Assembly (NCBI GenBank): GCA_964036155.1
Contig: OZ038423.1
Location: 20,289,249 to 20,353,248 of the forward strand
Source of the DNA: Diploscapter coronatus
Taxonomy: Eukaryota > Nematoda > Chromadorea > Rhabditida > Rhabditidae
Direction of reading: 5' to 3'
DNA: 64,000 nt
Shown: piece by piece, positions 44,894 through 56,339 of the stretch
How the letters are laid out: every line of letters begins with the position of its first letter
Position numbering within the stretch: position 1 is the stretch's first letter
Translations under genes and position numbers: made by a program
The notes under the pieces: model-generated
Told to the model about the DNA's origin: nothing
Databases searched by the model: none
The model's input: the letters and a program-made list of their open reading frames with translations, nothing else

Positions 44894-46674
44894 CTATCTT
44901 TCTTCTGGAATGTCAATGTCATTCCTCTTTCCTAGTGCTGATGTGGATGTTGCTCCTCTGTGCCTGCAGTTGCTATCTTCGCTCCATTCACTCCACTCGC
45001 CTGCTTCGATCCATTCGATATCTTCATCGGAAATATATAACATGTTGATCTTCAATGATTATGCAATGTTTTTTCCCGAAATTTTGATTTGACGAAGTGA
45101 CTAAATCCTTTCTTTCCAAGTGTAATTTCTCACCAGTGGTGATACGGAATTGGTATTTAAAAATCGAAACTAGAATAGTACATTTTCTCAATTTGTTTTG
45201 TCAAGCTTGAACCAAAACCGGGATCAAAATTTTTTCTCCAAGTTTAGTAACTGAAATCGTAACTTGAATTGACTGAAAATCGCAGGATCGGAACATTAAC
45301 CGGAATTTCAATCCGCCTCTCACTTATTATCCTTTTCCTTTTTTCTCTATCTACTAATTCCATTATTTTCGATTTATCAGTGATTTCAACTTACTGTAGG
45401 CGTAGGTGTCTGGATTTGTGTGGGAGCCGACGGCGGATTCGATCGGATGGAGTCGTGGTGCTGAAAGGTTAATTGATAGCTTCCAAGAAGATTATAAAAT
45501 GCTCGTGATTAAATTTTCATGTTTTTTTAAGTATGTTAAAATTGTGGTAAATAACTTGGAAGCTGATCTTCATTGAGCTTTCTTTGGAGAATTATAAATT
45601 CTTAGAATCCACTGCATCTTACCTCTGCAGTTCGCATGTTGGCGTCTTTCAAATGCGGCAGGGTCTTCTTCTGAATAATAAACATTTACTGAATCATTCT
45701 TTTATCTTCCAACCTGCCGTCGTGTCGAACTGACAGCAGTGACCAGATTTGGATCGGAAGAAATGCGAGTTCTGGACTGTCGCTGTAGAGGCATGTGCTC
45801 CTCTGCTTTTGTCCGCGTCTTTGATTTTCTCTTGTCCTTGTCTCGCTTCCTCGGCTTCTCTTCTTTATGATGAACTCTACCTGAAGATTGCAATCAATTA
45901 TTCAATGAAGATTTTCAAATTCGAAGTTTCAAATTTCACTTTGGAAACCTTAGACCATGCTGAATAATTTGAAGATATTCCCCCTAACTTTTATTTTTTC
46001 ATTTTTATGGCTTTTAGATTTTATGGTCTGGGTTTATTTCAAATACTCTTCAATTGGCTTACCTTTCGAACGTTCCGGACCGAAGTCGGTGTAGAACCTT
46101 CGCGGATCAGATACTAGAACACTGACCTGAAACATTGTTTGCAATTCTCTCATTCACTTGCACTCACATCTTCAGCATATCTCAATTCGCCCTTTGCAGC
46201 TTCCAGGTGTTTCTTCTTCTTGAAGGCATTTTCGTTGACCTCGACCTTCGGCTGACAAATATAGTGAAGGATGTCTAATGGAATGAAGGTGCACATATAG
46301 TCATCGATCAGAGTGATCATCTGCTGTTCCAGCTTGTAGTATTCTTGTCTGAATCAAGATAAAGTAAGATGAATCATCTAGAACATCTCCGAATGGCTTT
46401 TCCATAAAACGAATCAACACGTTTCTATTGTTCAGAATAGATATAACATTGATGGCACTGGCTTAACCTAATGCAGTATTCTTGCCACTAGAAGAGAATT
46501 CTCAAATTATTGTAGTAAGTATGAGAAGAGAATGGTGAGACCATTTTTTCATTTATTCTTGGAGGTGGCATTTAAAAAATGATTAAGAAAGTTAGCTAAC
46601 TGATATCTAGAGTAGAGTATTTTGTTGACGACAACCAGCAGTAGACTGATAACTCCTGTCAGTGCAACCAGTGC
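44894..46674 (-). CDS. Orphan single-pass membrane protein (N-terminus unresolved)
   Basis: Exons: 46601-46674, 46168-46348, 46063-46126, 45714-45880, 45623-45670, 45395-45460, 44894-45049. They total 756 nt, 251 aa plus stop; phases consistent. The first visible exon is a membrane helix (ALVALTGVISLLLVVVNKIL). A juxtamembrane coiled region (SRYQQEYYKLEQQM) and CTFIPLDILHYICQP follow. Next come a strongly basic stretch (KPRKRDKDKRKSKTR), a Pro/Thr linker and an acidic Trp-rich tail (EDIEWIEAGEWSEWSEDS). Upstream, 46755-46845 continues the helix in frame (HFDPENLIIILW, then a consensus GTGAGT donor), but no AG acceptor precedes it before an in-frame TGA. The start is therefore missing, or an unusual splice site is used. 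I do not recognise the family. Topology (short N-terminus out, long tail in the cytosol) follows from the basic side. Confidence 0.65.
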
Positions 46675-49600
46675 CTAAAATATGCAATTTCAATCAAGAT
46701 CCATTTCTCGTTTCTTGCATTATTGAATGAGGCTCTGCAGAATTGATTTCAACTCACCCAAAGAATGATGATGAGATTTTCGGGATCGAAATGGCACCAA
46801 AATGGGATATGATTAGATTTTGACGAATATTTTTTGTCAAGTAATCATGTTTGTTCTCTAAACAAATGCCTAAACTTTTTACATTTATGTGGAGCATTTT
46901 TGACTCTACCAGTGTCAAATGAAAATGCCAAAAACCTGTTGTGAATTCGAACGAATTAGCAGAATTTTTAAATCGTTGTCACTAATTCTCAACATATATT
47001 TTTATTGTTAGCCATTGTCCTGAGACTGCGTAGATCTTCGAAGTCGCGGTAATGAAGAAAGTATCCATATCAAAAACTACTTCATGCAAATATTCTAAGC
47101 TTTTTAGTAAATTTAAAATAAATTTCTGTGAATTTTGGTTTTGACTAGATTAGTGCCATTTTTCATCTTCGGAGGATAGTAATAATTTCAGTTTCTATTC
47201 TTTGAAAAATGACCTCCGTTATCTAGATTTTCGACATCTTCAGATTGAAAAGTCGAATATGAGTAATGGCTTTTTGAAATTTTTTACAAATCTTTTTGTT
47301 TTGTAGTTAGACTACAGTACGTAGACTATTATTTGTGACTTCAATCCAGGACGCTAATCTCGATGTAAATCCTTTTTTACAGACATTTGACGCTTTGATC
47401 TGTTGACTTTTCCGACATTCGTGTGGATTAAATCCCTGACTTTTCGGCAATCTTCTTAGGCAAAATGCGTCTGGGATGACGAATTTCAAGCTTTATCTCC
47501 AGGTTATTCTCCCTATATTTGAAACTCCGAAAGGGGCTTCATGCTGCCAGGAAGACACTCACTTCCCTAAGCTTGATCCTCTGACCAATTAATCCTCGTT
47601 GAACCTTTACATTCATGTTTACAACCAATTAAAGCGTGATTTCTGTCAAATCGTCCCTCTATTTTGCTCGGAAATTCAACGGAGCTCATTAAAATAATTG
47701 TACAGGGTTGAAGAAGTTTTGAATAAAATATTTCTGCCAATCAGAAAAATGGGTCAACACATCTGCTCGTGGGTAGGAATCGGGAAAAAAAAGATTAAGA
47801 AAACAGCTGATAAATGGAAAATGCGCTTGATCGGACAGACGAAGGGGAAAAGACTGAAAGCAGTACTTCTAGTGCTTATATAAAGGGCTAATTACCTTTT
47901 CTTCCCACGACGCCATTTACAAACAGTCAATGAAATCGTTGACTGTAACGCATTTCAAGAAAATCACCTGTTTTACTCTTTTTTTTCAAGTTTCTACTAT
48001 TTAGATGAAAATTTGGTTCATTAATAGTTCGTTATTTTACAACTTTTTTCTTTCGAACAATGAATGATATTATTTTTTATTTCGTTCATGCATTTTAAAT
48101 ATGGCAACACTGATCGAGTATGAAGAGATTTTTCGACTTTCGACATTTTTGAAATGGCATTTTTAGACGAAACGGAAACGGAGATTATTTTTAGTAGCAT
48201 TCATTCATTATAGCTTTATTGTGCTTGGAATTGAGGTCAATTTACATTTTTACGTTTCAAATTGGGGAGGAATTCGAGGAAAGAAGGGATAAGAAATGGC
48301 TGTGTAAATGTCGCATGAAATGAGGAGGAAAGGAAAGATGAATGAGCTGCCAAAATTGGAGCGCAAAATAATGTGACATTTGCAGCGGAGATGTTTTCGG
48401 AGGAAAAGTTCGCTAATCTAATTTTTACAATTGAGCAGGAAAATTGAATTTATGCTTTTTACATTTATTTGTTTGGAAGAAAGTTACTGGGATTACTGTA
48501 ATTCGTTTCATTCATTTATGCATATTTTACTTTCTTACTGAAACTACTCTATCATGTTCGTTAACAAAAAAGGCAGACGAGCAAGGGTGGGATAGGCGCC
48601 AAATAGTTCATTTGGAAACTTATAGATAAAAAATAGGCCTAAAACTGATACAGTATATCACCTTATCCCCGCCTACTAGCACCTTGTAATCATCGTGCGG
48701 GGAGGGTTTCTTTGTTAATGAGCATGAGAAAGCGGAAACAAAACTTGTCACTACAATAATCTCACGATGATGTGGATTAACTTGAAAGATCACAGCTTTA
48801 ATATCATTTTCAAAGTTGATAATTGCATTTTTTAATCCTCGTAGTACTACGAAAGGTTGAATTTCCCTTGAGTTTTGACTTTTATGAATAGTTCGTTCAA
48901 AACAGAAGTTTCTGTTGAAAGTCCACGTGTGATTCAGGAAGATTACACTCGTTTCTGGGTGATGTCATGGCTGCTTTCGGCCCTATAAACTCGATAAAGT
49001 GGCTCCCTGCCAATTCGATGGAGTTTGTAGTGATTGAGCGCTTTGCGTTCACTCATCAATTCTCTGCATTTCCCTGCATTAGTCAGCGATTTGTTGTCAT
49101 CTGATTCCCCATTTTTCCCCTATTCTTTTTTTCTGCAACACTTTCTGTGCAGTTTTCAGTCAGCATGACCTGTCAAAATTCACTGAATAAATAAACGTGA
49201 ATCAGACAGAAATAGTTAAAGACTAAAGGCAGAAAGGCATAAGACTGGAGATGATACAAAGAGCAGGGGGAAACCGTTCTGAGAACGAGATCCCAGATCA
49301 AAGTTAGCCTACCCACCTGTTGAGTAAATTCGATTAAATTCGACGAGTTATAAATACTTCTCAAGCTTTCGCGCTATTTACATTTTAGGTAGCAATATTT
49401 AATCCGGCATTTTTTCTCACCTTGCAAACATTATTGTTTGATTTTCGCCATTTCATGTGTGCCTCTATCTAAATATTTGTTTTTCCATGTTGGAATACTT
49501 GTAATTTCAAAGAAAGAGGCACTTGATTGCAAACTAATTTATCGCGCAGCAGGAGCTGTGTAACAAACTAGAATTTTTTAAAATGCACCATGTGAAAATG

Positions 49601-51282
49601 TGTGACACAACGATTTCTAAAATAGGCCTGTTACATTAAATTCTATCGTTTGTTTTGACATTTTTAAAATTTTGATCACTGTATGTTGCCCGGTGCTTTA
49701 AACTACACCACTAGAGCAAAGAAACTTCCTCGTGAATGACATTTTGTCCGGAAATTTCAAATCACTTTTTATCGTTTTCACTCACTAAAACTACGAGTTT
49801 TAAAGATAACTCGTGAGTAATGGGCATTTCAATATGCCTAATGACTTGCTATTATTAGGGAGGAGGTTTCGAATATGATTTCATTTTAAAATTTCAATTT
49901 GTTTCGAATTTCATATATTTTTTCATCTGCGTTTGGAGAACTCAACCTCGATTGTAAGCAGCATTCCATTAACTCTGCAAATAGCTTCTTTTGGATTGCA
50001 ACACGACGTTTTATGGCTTTAATCCATTTCTTCTACTTTATTTATCCAACACAATCATAATCTCCTAATCCGCTTCTCTCAAAACCTAAATAGAACCTAC
50101 CATATCCTAACTTAAGGGAATAAAGGAACGGCGGAGAAATATTTACCTCCAAGAAGTGTCCCTCTCAAGTCTTCTCACATCACTTCGCATTTAGCCTGAA
50201 GCATAGAGCTTCTTCCCAGTTATGGCTCTGAAACTGAATCTACTATGGTTTCACTTCTCAATCAACATGCCTTCAGCAGAGCCAGGATTTAGATAATCCA
50301 AAAAAATCTCGCTGATGAAGACTTTTCTTTATCAGCGCGCGTATTTACAGGGTAAATGCCCATTTATTTGTTCTGGATTAAAATATCAGTCACTCAGTCT
50401 TTAATCATCTTTGAGACTAGAAACAGGAATGATGTTATCCTTGAGAAAGGAGAAAGAGCAGAATATTCCTCTAGTTTAGTCTGTGAATGCATAATTCAAT
50501 CCAGGTCTCCTTCGCCTCTTCTAGAGCTGTTCATGTTCGTTAACCGTTCAGATTGGAATAATTAAATAATTAACGAGGGCAAACAGATAGATGAGAAGAG
50601 GGAGATATACGTGTTTGTGGACACACATCATGGGGCATGGAAATGAGATGCCACAGACAAAGGCAAAGGGAAGACTCGTTTAAATGCCAACTGAGGAGAG
50701 ACTTCAGACACTGGCAGCAGAATCAAAATGAAAAATGCAGAAATGCAAAGATCCTGACCGGAATAAGACCAATCAACTAATAATCCTATTCATCATCTAA
50801 CTACTTTTCACATAAACAATCGTCTAATTACCAGACCTTTCAAAGAACAACTTGAATGATGCATAATAGTTTGACCCTAAGATTGAACAATACTGGCCTT
50901 TCTATATTTGCCATACACCTTCGCATGATAATTTATTCCTGTTTTAAATAGCTGTGCATTGCTCGATATTTTGTTAGGATATTTTTAAATGCCCTTTTCA
51001 GAAGAGGATGTATTCTAGAATTTCGAGAAAAGCGTATATTACTGGAAAAGAATAGAATTCTTTTCTCTTTGTTATGCAACTTCAGTCTTTGCACATGACT
51101 TCGGCCATGTATTTCAAGCCTAATTTGGCTTGTATCCTCTTTCGCTTCTTTCTGAGATGCGAATAGTATTTTCGTATGTGCATTTGTGAATCTTTTGCCT
51201 TTGGTTTTTCAAACTGAGACTGTTCATAAAGCGTACGTTTTTACACTGCGAATGTGTTGTGCAGTGATTAGAAATGGCTTAC

Positions 51283-51474
51283 AATGAAACCCCTTGGCCC
51301 TGATTCTGATTCGATTTCGATGCATTTTGCTGCATTGAGCAGCACATGCACAGATTCACAATATCTAAATTCATGCACCAGATAAATTATGAGAAGAGGA
51401 GCAAAATCTGCCGCCAACCATAACATTTCCCAGAATTCGTCCCTCCATTTTGAACAAATTCCAAACCCACCCAA
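51283..51474 (-). other. Possible upstream exon (membrane protein, unassigned)
   Basis: A minus-strand frame reads EMLWLAADFAPLLIIYLV ... CIEIESESGPRGFI and ends at a phase-0 donor (ATT/GTAAGC at 51282). Phase and strand would fit the orphan membrane gene's exon 46601-46674, 4.6 kb downstream. No acceptor or start was proven, so this is only a candidate. Confidence 0.25.
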
Positions 51475-53237
51475 TTTTTATCCATTTTTAATCTTACTAT
51501 ACTTCCCCATTTCTGAGTATATTTCTATTTATCGCCAAATTATAAATGCGATTTTAGCTACCCTTGAGATTTGAATCTCCACCTCCACGAGAGTTGAAGT
51601 TTTTTTGAGATATTAAATGGGAAGGGGATTTTTGGAAGATGGAATCTGCTGAAATTCATTTAATATTTCTGGATCGATGTAAATGAGTCATGAATTTTTA
51701 AAGATAAACTTTGGAGCTGGATCTGACGATCTAACAAAAGAACCTTTGCAGTGTTTCATGAAATTCAAGATTAAAATAGGTGCATCTAAAAGAACAAAAA
51801 CTTTTTAATTTATTTATGTTATTTATGTTTTTTTTCATCAAAAATAAATAACAACGGCATATGGATGACTTTTAAAATAATTTCGTTGTATTGGAAATTA
51901 CATGTATACTAGTTTTTGCTATATGCTTTGTACTCGGAAGAATTTTGAAGACACTGCATACTGTGGATTCTCATTTTTGTTTAAAAAATTACATCAATCC
52001 ACTCAGAAATTTTGCGTTTTCATACGCCTCTACTTTTGCCCCAAAATTCCACTGGGTTCGGAAAATATTCTCCTGTAGTGATCGTCAGGGCCGAAATAAA
52101 GTAGAAAGTTATATTAAAAGTTCCCTAAACCATTACATTTTCGCTCAATCCATGATGCTTCGGATGCGATAGTCATTCTTTAATGAACACTTTTCAAATA
52201 ATCTCAAACAAATTATTGACACCACAAATGAAGAGTCGATCCACAGATCAGCTAAATGACATTGTTGGCTTGATTCATATGAATACTGGTGGAAGTAAAC
52301 AGAAATGAGTGATTGAAGGATGGAATTAAGCCAGAACGAGTACGTTTTTGTTGCATTTCCGTTGAGCGATCGGCAGGTCATTCGTTCAGTCAAGGGAGTA
52401 CGCATAGATCAGTTTGTTTTCTGCTTGCGTCCTCGTTTCTTGTCCTATCGATCGGCCTTGCGCTTTCCCTCTGAAATCATTCCTCTCTCCTCGTGCTTGG
52501 CGATTTCATCACATCATCACTCCAATCATTTGACCGATTCTATTCTAAATTTGGCTTTTCCTCTTCCTTTCAACCGAATATCATTTCATTTGATCTTTCT
52601 CAAAAAGGCAACGATCTTTGACTGCAGTTTTTCATAAGTGCACAAGGAAATTGGAAGCTTTTCGATATACTGTGCATCTATAAAAGTGACTTCAGAATCA
52701 TCCATAATTTCAATCTTTAGCGCATGTGGGAGAGAAACAATTTCCTTCGAATCCAGTGTGACCTCTATTCTTTAAATGTTACCTTTACTTTTGGATAATT
52801 TTTAAGCATTATTTTGTTGCGAGATTAAATTTGCAATGGCGAATTGAACATTTGTTTAGTTGTGCAATATCATAGAAGGAAGTATTTTTGGCAAAGAACG
52901 AGTTGACAATTTTGAAAACGCGAATCGAAAAAAGAATTTGACGTAATGTGGTAGGTGCAGATGGAAAAGAAAGGGAAAGGGAGTTTGAGAAGAGGGAAAA
53001 GAAATGGAGGAGCGCAGAGGTCACATATTGAATGAACTTGAAAGAATTCGGGAGATTCAAGATAATTGTTTGCGGGTCACGTTGCATTTGCAACGCAACT
53101 CTGAACTCTGAATACATAAAACAGGAAAATTCGTCAATTATATGCTTTGCACAAAACAATGACACGACATTGGCTGAATTGACGTGAAAGGGACAACGAA
53201 ACTAGCCAGATGAAAAAAACAAGATATGAATATATCT

Positions 53238-53604
53238 AGGACCGCAAATGGTTTTGCAAAATTAATCATTTTCAACAATTTATTATTTCAAATTATCAAA
53301 TTCGATGTAACAGCTATTGGCGAAGAAAAAGAGAAAAACTGTTTTTGATCGAAAGGTGGCCACCAAAATCGACCAAGAAAATGAACCCGTTTTCGTGGTA
53401 TAGAAATCCCGCGAGTGCCTGTGGACGCGCACTTCCTGACAAGATTTTCTGGTGAACAAACACTTCTATGGGTGGTTCATAGATTCTGATGATGATCTTT
53501 TGTGAATACCAACTTTGAAGGGAACTTGCTTCCTAGTTTTGGGATTTTCAATGGCCCCTTTTTGAACAAAAACGAAAAATGTAAGGGTGCAGAGTTTGTG
53601 GTCT
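53238..53604. mobile_element. MITE family X, copy 4
   Basis: 367 bp in the same orientation as copy 1. It starts AGGACCGCAAATGG and ends GAGTTTGTGGTCT. The interior GCGAGTGCCTGTGGACGCG and GAACTTGCTTCCTAGTTTTG are shared with copies 1 and 2. It is non-coding. Confidence 0.75.
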
Positions 53605-55918
53605 CGAAATATACCTAATCTTCAAAAGTGCTAGTTCCACAAGATCAATCTGAAATTTAAGCAACTAACTTTTGCAATTGGCAACTACCATTTGACGGAG
53701 CAATGGAGTGTGCAATGATGAAATGCTTTTTATCATATGACGGAGTGATTTTCGTCAAATGGTGAAGTATTTTTTGAGAAGCGCGAGACACTTGATCATT
53801 TCGTAAAAAAAATCACTACGTCAAACGGTAATCACCTTGCAAGTCAATAATTGATTTTAAAATCTGACTTTACATTTTGCAATTCGTCTGATTTGATTTA
53901 TTGTCGAATTAGTCATTTTTAACACGTGAAACGCAATAACTTTTTTTCTAAGCGAATCAAGAAGGAAAAGGCTATAATGAATGGTTGGCTGACAGGCAAT
54001 TCTGCGCCAATTTGTTTCTTCTCGCAATCAACCCTCTTCTCGCCTTTTCTCAACCACTTCCGATGACGGTAAATTTACCGAATATCGCTCTGAATTTCTC
54101 ATTCCCCTTGTTTCTGGCCGTTTCGACCGATTTTTCTACGATTTTTTCGTCTGCATCTTTACTCGACAACGATGCATAATAATGATCACGTTTGCTGCTT
54201 TTTCCGCAGAATCATTTGAACGTTACTCCTTGATAGTGCATTCGCTTCCCAGTTTTAAGCGTATTAAACATTTTCGTTTTACTGATCACATTTTCGTTGT
54301 GATTTCTGAAACTGATCATTGTTTGCAGTGTTGAAACAAACTTCAAGGCTTGCTCACACTAAATACTAGTATCAAAGATGATGACTAGACTAATTTGGTC
54401 TGATAGTCCTACTTTCTTGTTATATTGTGCAAATTATTTTCGTGTTTCATGATTCGTCAGCCCCAGCCAATCCTTATTTTTGTGGTCGATTTGTATCCAC
54501 TTTCCTGTCTAAATCCGCAGGAATTGCCATTTGTTGTAAAGTTCGCGTAAATGACACATTGCCCAGTTTATATTCAAAACATCGAACAATTCGTGACTAC
54601 GTCGCCGACAAAATGCCCACAAAGCCGAGAAATTTGCTAGCAAATAAAGAAAAATTCGTAGTGCAGACTGAAAAGTACGCCAAAGTCATAACATGCAAAA
54701 AAGAGTCGAGTAACATCATAGAATGCATATGAAAAGATTGAAATTGTTATACATCACTAACCCTTCAACTATTGGGAAGATTAAACAAAATTTGAATGAT
54801 CAAGTGTGAAAGGCAAGGAAGTGATTTTTAAAAATAAACTCATAAGAGGATATGAGGTAAGTGGGAAGGGGTTAGGGTAAATGTCATTGTGGAAGATGAA
54901 CTAAAAATATTATTTTTGAAGAGTTTCATCGGGAAGCGATAAACGGAAGAGGCAATCCTGTAATATCCGTGATAAAGTGATAAGTGGAGATGAAGAGCTC
55001 TGATAATCAAATCTAAAAAGGTTGAAAACAGAGTTCACTTGAGGCAAGATTCGAATCAAACGGGAAACTTGGTATAAACGAATTACTGGATAAGGAAGAT
55101 TTGATTTGGACTAAATAAGGCAAAAGAGAAACTCATAAAGTGGGAAGATTAAGATGATGAAATTATATTTAACTGGACTATTGTAAAAATATCAAGAGGA
55201 TCGCAAAACAACATTCACACACACGTTTTCATATTTCTTTGTCTGTTAAATTGCTCGAGGTCTTTGTATAGTTAACTACATGATGAAAACCAAACTTTAA
55301 TATAAAATTCCACTTATTTTATTTGGATCAAACTGTACAACAACAAAAAATACAGTGTTATCCCATATTTACAAACAAATAACAAAAAATCTATAGCAAG
55401 AAATAGCCATGAAATGCTAACAACTCATCAGATTTGCTTCATATTGTACAAACAAACAATCAAATGCTATGCAAAGCTCATCATCATCATATATGTATAG
55501 ATAGAAATCGTTAAATTAAAGCTGTTAAAACTAAGAATTAAAATGAACTAAATATGAAAATAAATAATAAATGATAAGAAATAAAATGATTAAAATTTGA
55601 AATGAGATACGTCTTTAGTGAGATATCGTGTTCGAAGCTGCAGCGGCAGAAACCCGTAGAAATACGAAGGAAGTCGGGAGAAGTCGCTCGTAAAGCTGAT
55701 TGCTGACCCGTAAATGGCCGAGGCCGAACTGGATACACCCGTGGAGATGCCAGAGAAGGGAATAAATACTAAGGATGGGCAAAGGACTCGGATAGAACAG
55801 CTATATTCCATATGGTCAGAGAAGATTCATCCATTCGGTTGTGGTTGCAACTATCCAATATTAGAAATTAACTAATTAAGGCAGTGCGGAATTCAGATTT
55901 GGTCGGCTCATAGATGAA

Positions 55919-56086
55919 TTAAAACCGTCGCTTTTGTAGTGAAAGTCTATTAGATTTGGAAGTGAATGAATTGAATCGGGAGCGGAAGGAGACGAGTCCG
56001 CTACTGCTCGGGCCGTTCAGGAATGGGCTGGATGACTGGCGGAGTTCACCGGCCTCAGCATTAGCATATTCGGGCATGTGGATCAT
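55919..56086 (-). CDS. Short TATA-driven ORF, 55 aa, Ser-rich basic peptide
   Basis: First ATG downstream of a strong minus-strand TATA box. The frame gives 55 residues starting MIHMPEYANAEAGELRQ and ending SKSNRLSLQKRRF, with Ser-rich middle and basic C-terminus. It has no signal peptide and no family I recognise. The transcript probably runs on to a minus-strand AATAAA near 55315, leaving an unusually long 3' part that includes a GC-richer block (55630-55760) with open frames on both strands. The true coding frame could therefore be different or spliced. Confidence 0.4.
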   Translation of the reverse strand: MIHMPEYANAEAGELRQSSSPFLNGPSSSGLVSFRSRFNSFTSKSNRLSLQKRRF

Positions 56087-56179
56087 TGTGGCTGATTGAA
56101 GGAGCGCACAGAGCAAGGAATTCGAGTTGAATGCGTTCAGCGTTTGTGAAGAAATGTACCCTGGCAGGGCCCTGCCCCC

Positions 56180-56186
56180 TTTTATA
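56180..56186 (-). promoter_or_regulatory. TATA box (minus strand)
   Basis: TATAAAA followed by GGGGGCAGGGCCCTGCC on the minus strand. The GC-rich palindrome right after it and the 65-nt leader before the ATG at 56086 look like a real core promoter. Transcription should start near 56150. Confidence 0.6.
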
Positions 56187-56339
56187 CAACGCCTAGCCAC
56201 GCCCCTCTGCTGCAGGGAGAGAGTCACACAGAGGAAAAGGGAGATTAGAGAAGAAATGGCCGAAAGGATACAAGAATGGATGCGAGCAGGCAATGAAACG
56301 TGTAAATCCCCTCTGATTCACAACATATCCTCATCCTAA

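Larger units (their letters stand above)
46870..55300. other. Gene-poor stretch
   Basis: Over 8 kb with no gene model I can defend. Exceptions are one coding-like minus-strand segment (51283-51474) and MITE copy 4 (53238-53604). A compact stem, CGCTGATGAAGA / TCTTTATCAGCG, sits at about 50311-50338. The sequence is AT-rich without tandem arrays. It may be the long first introns of the orphan membrane gene, or cis-regulatory DNA. Confidence 0.4.

Noticed and set aside
52809..53165. 118-aa minus-strand frame
   Set aside because: Phe/Ser/Leu-rich from purine-rich plus-strand DNA; no neighbouring exons or signals.
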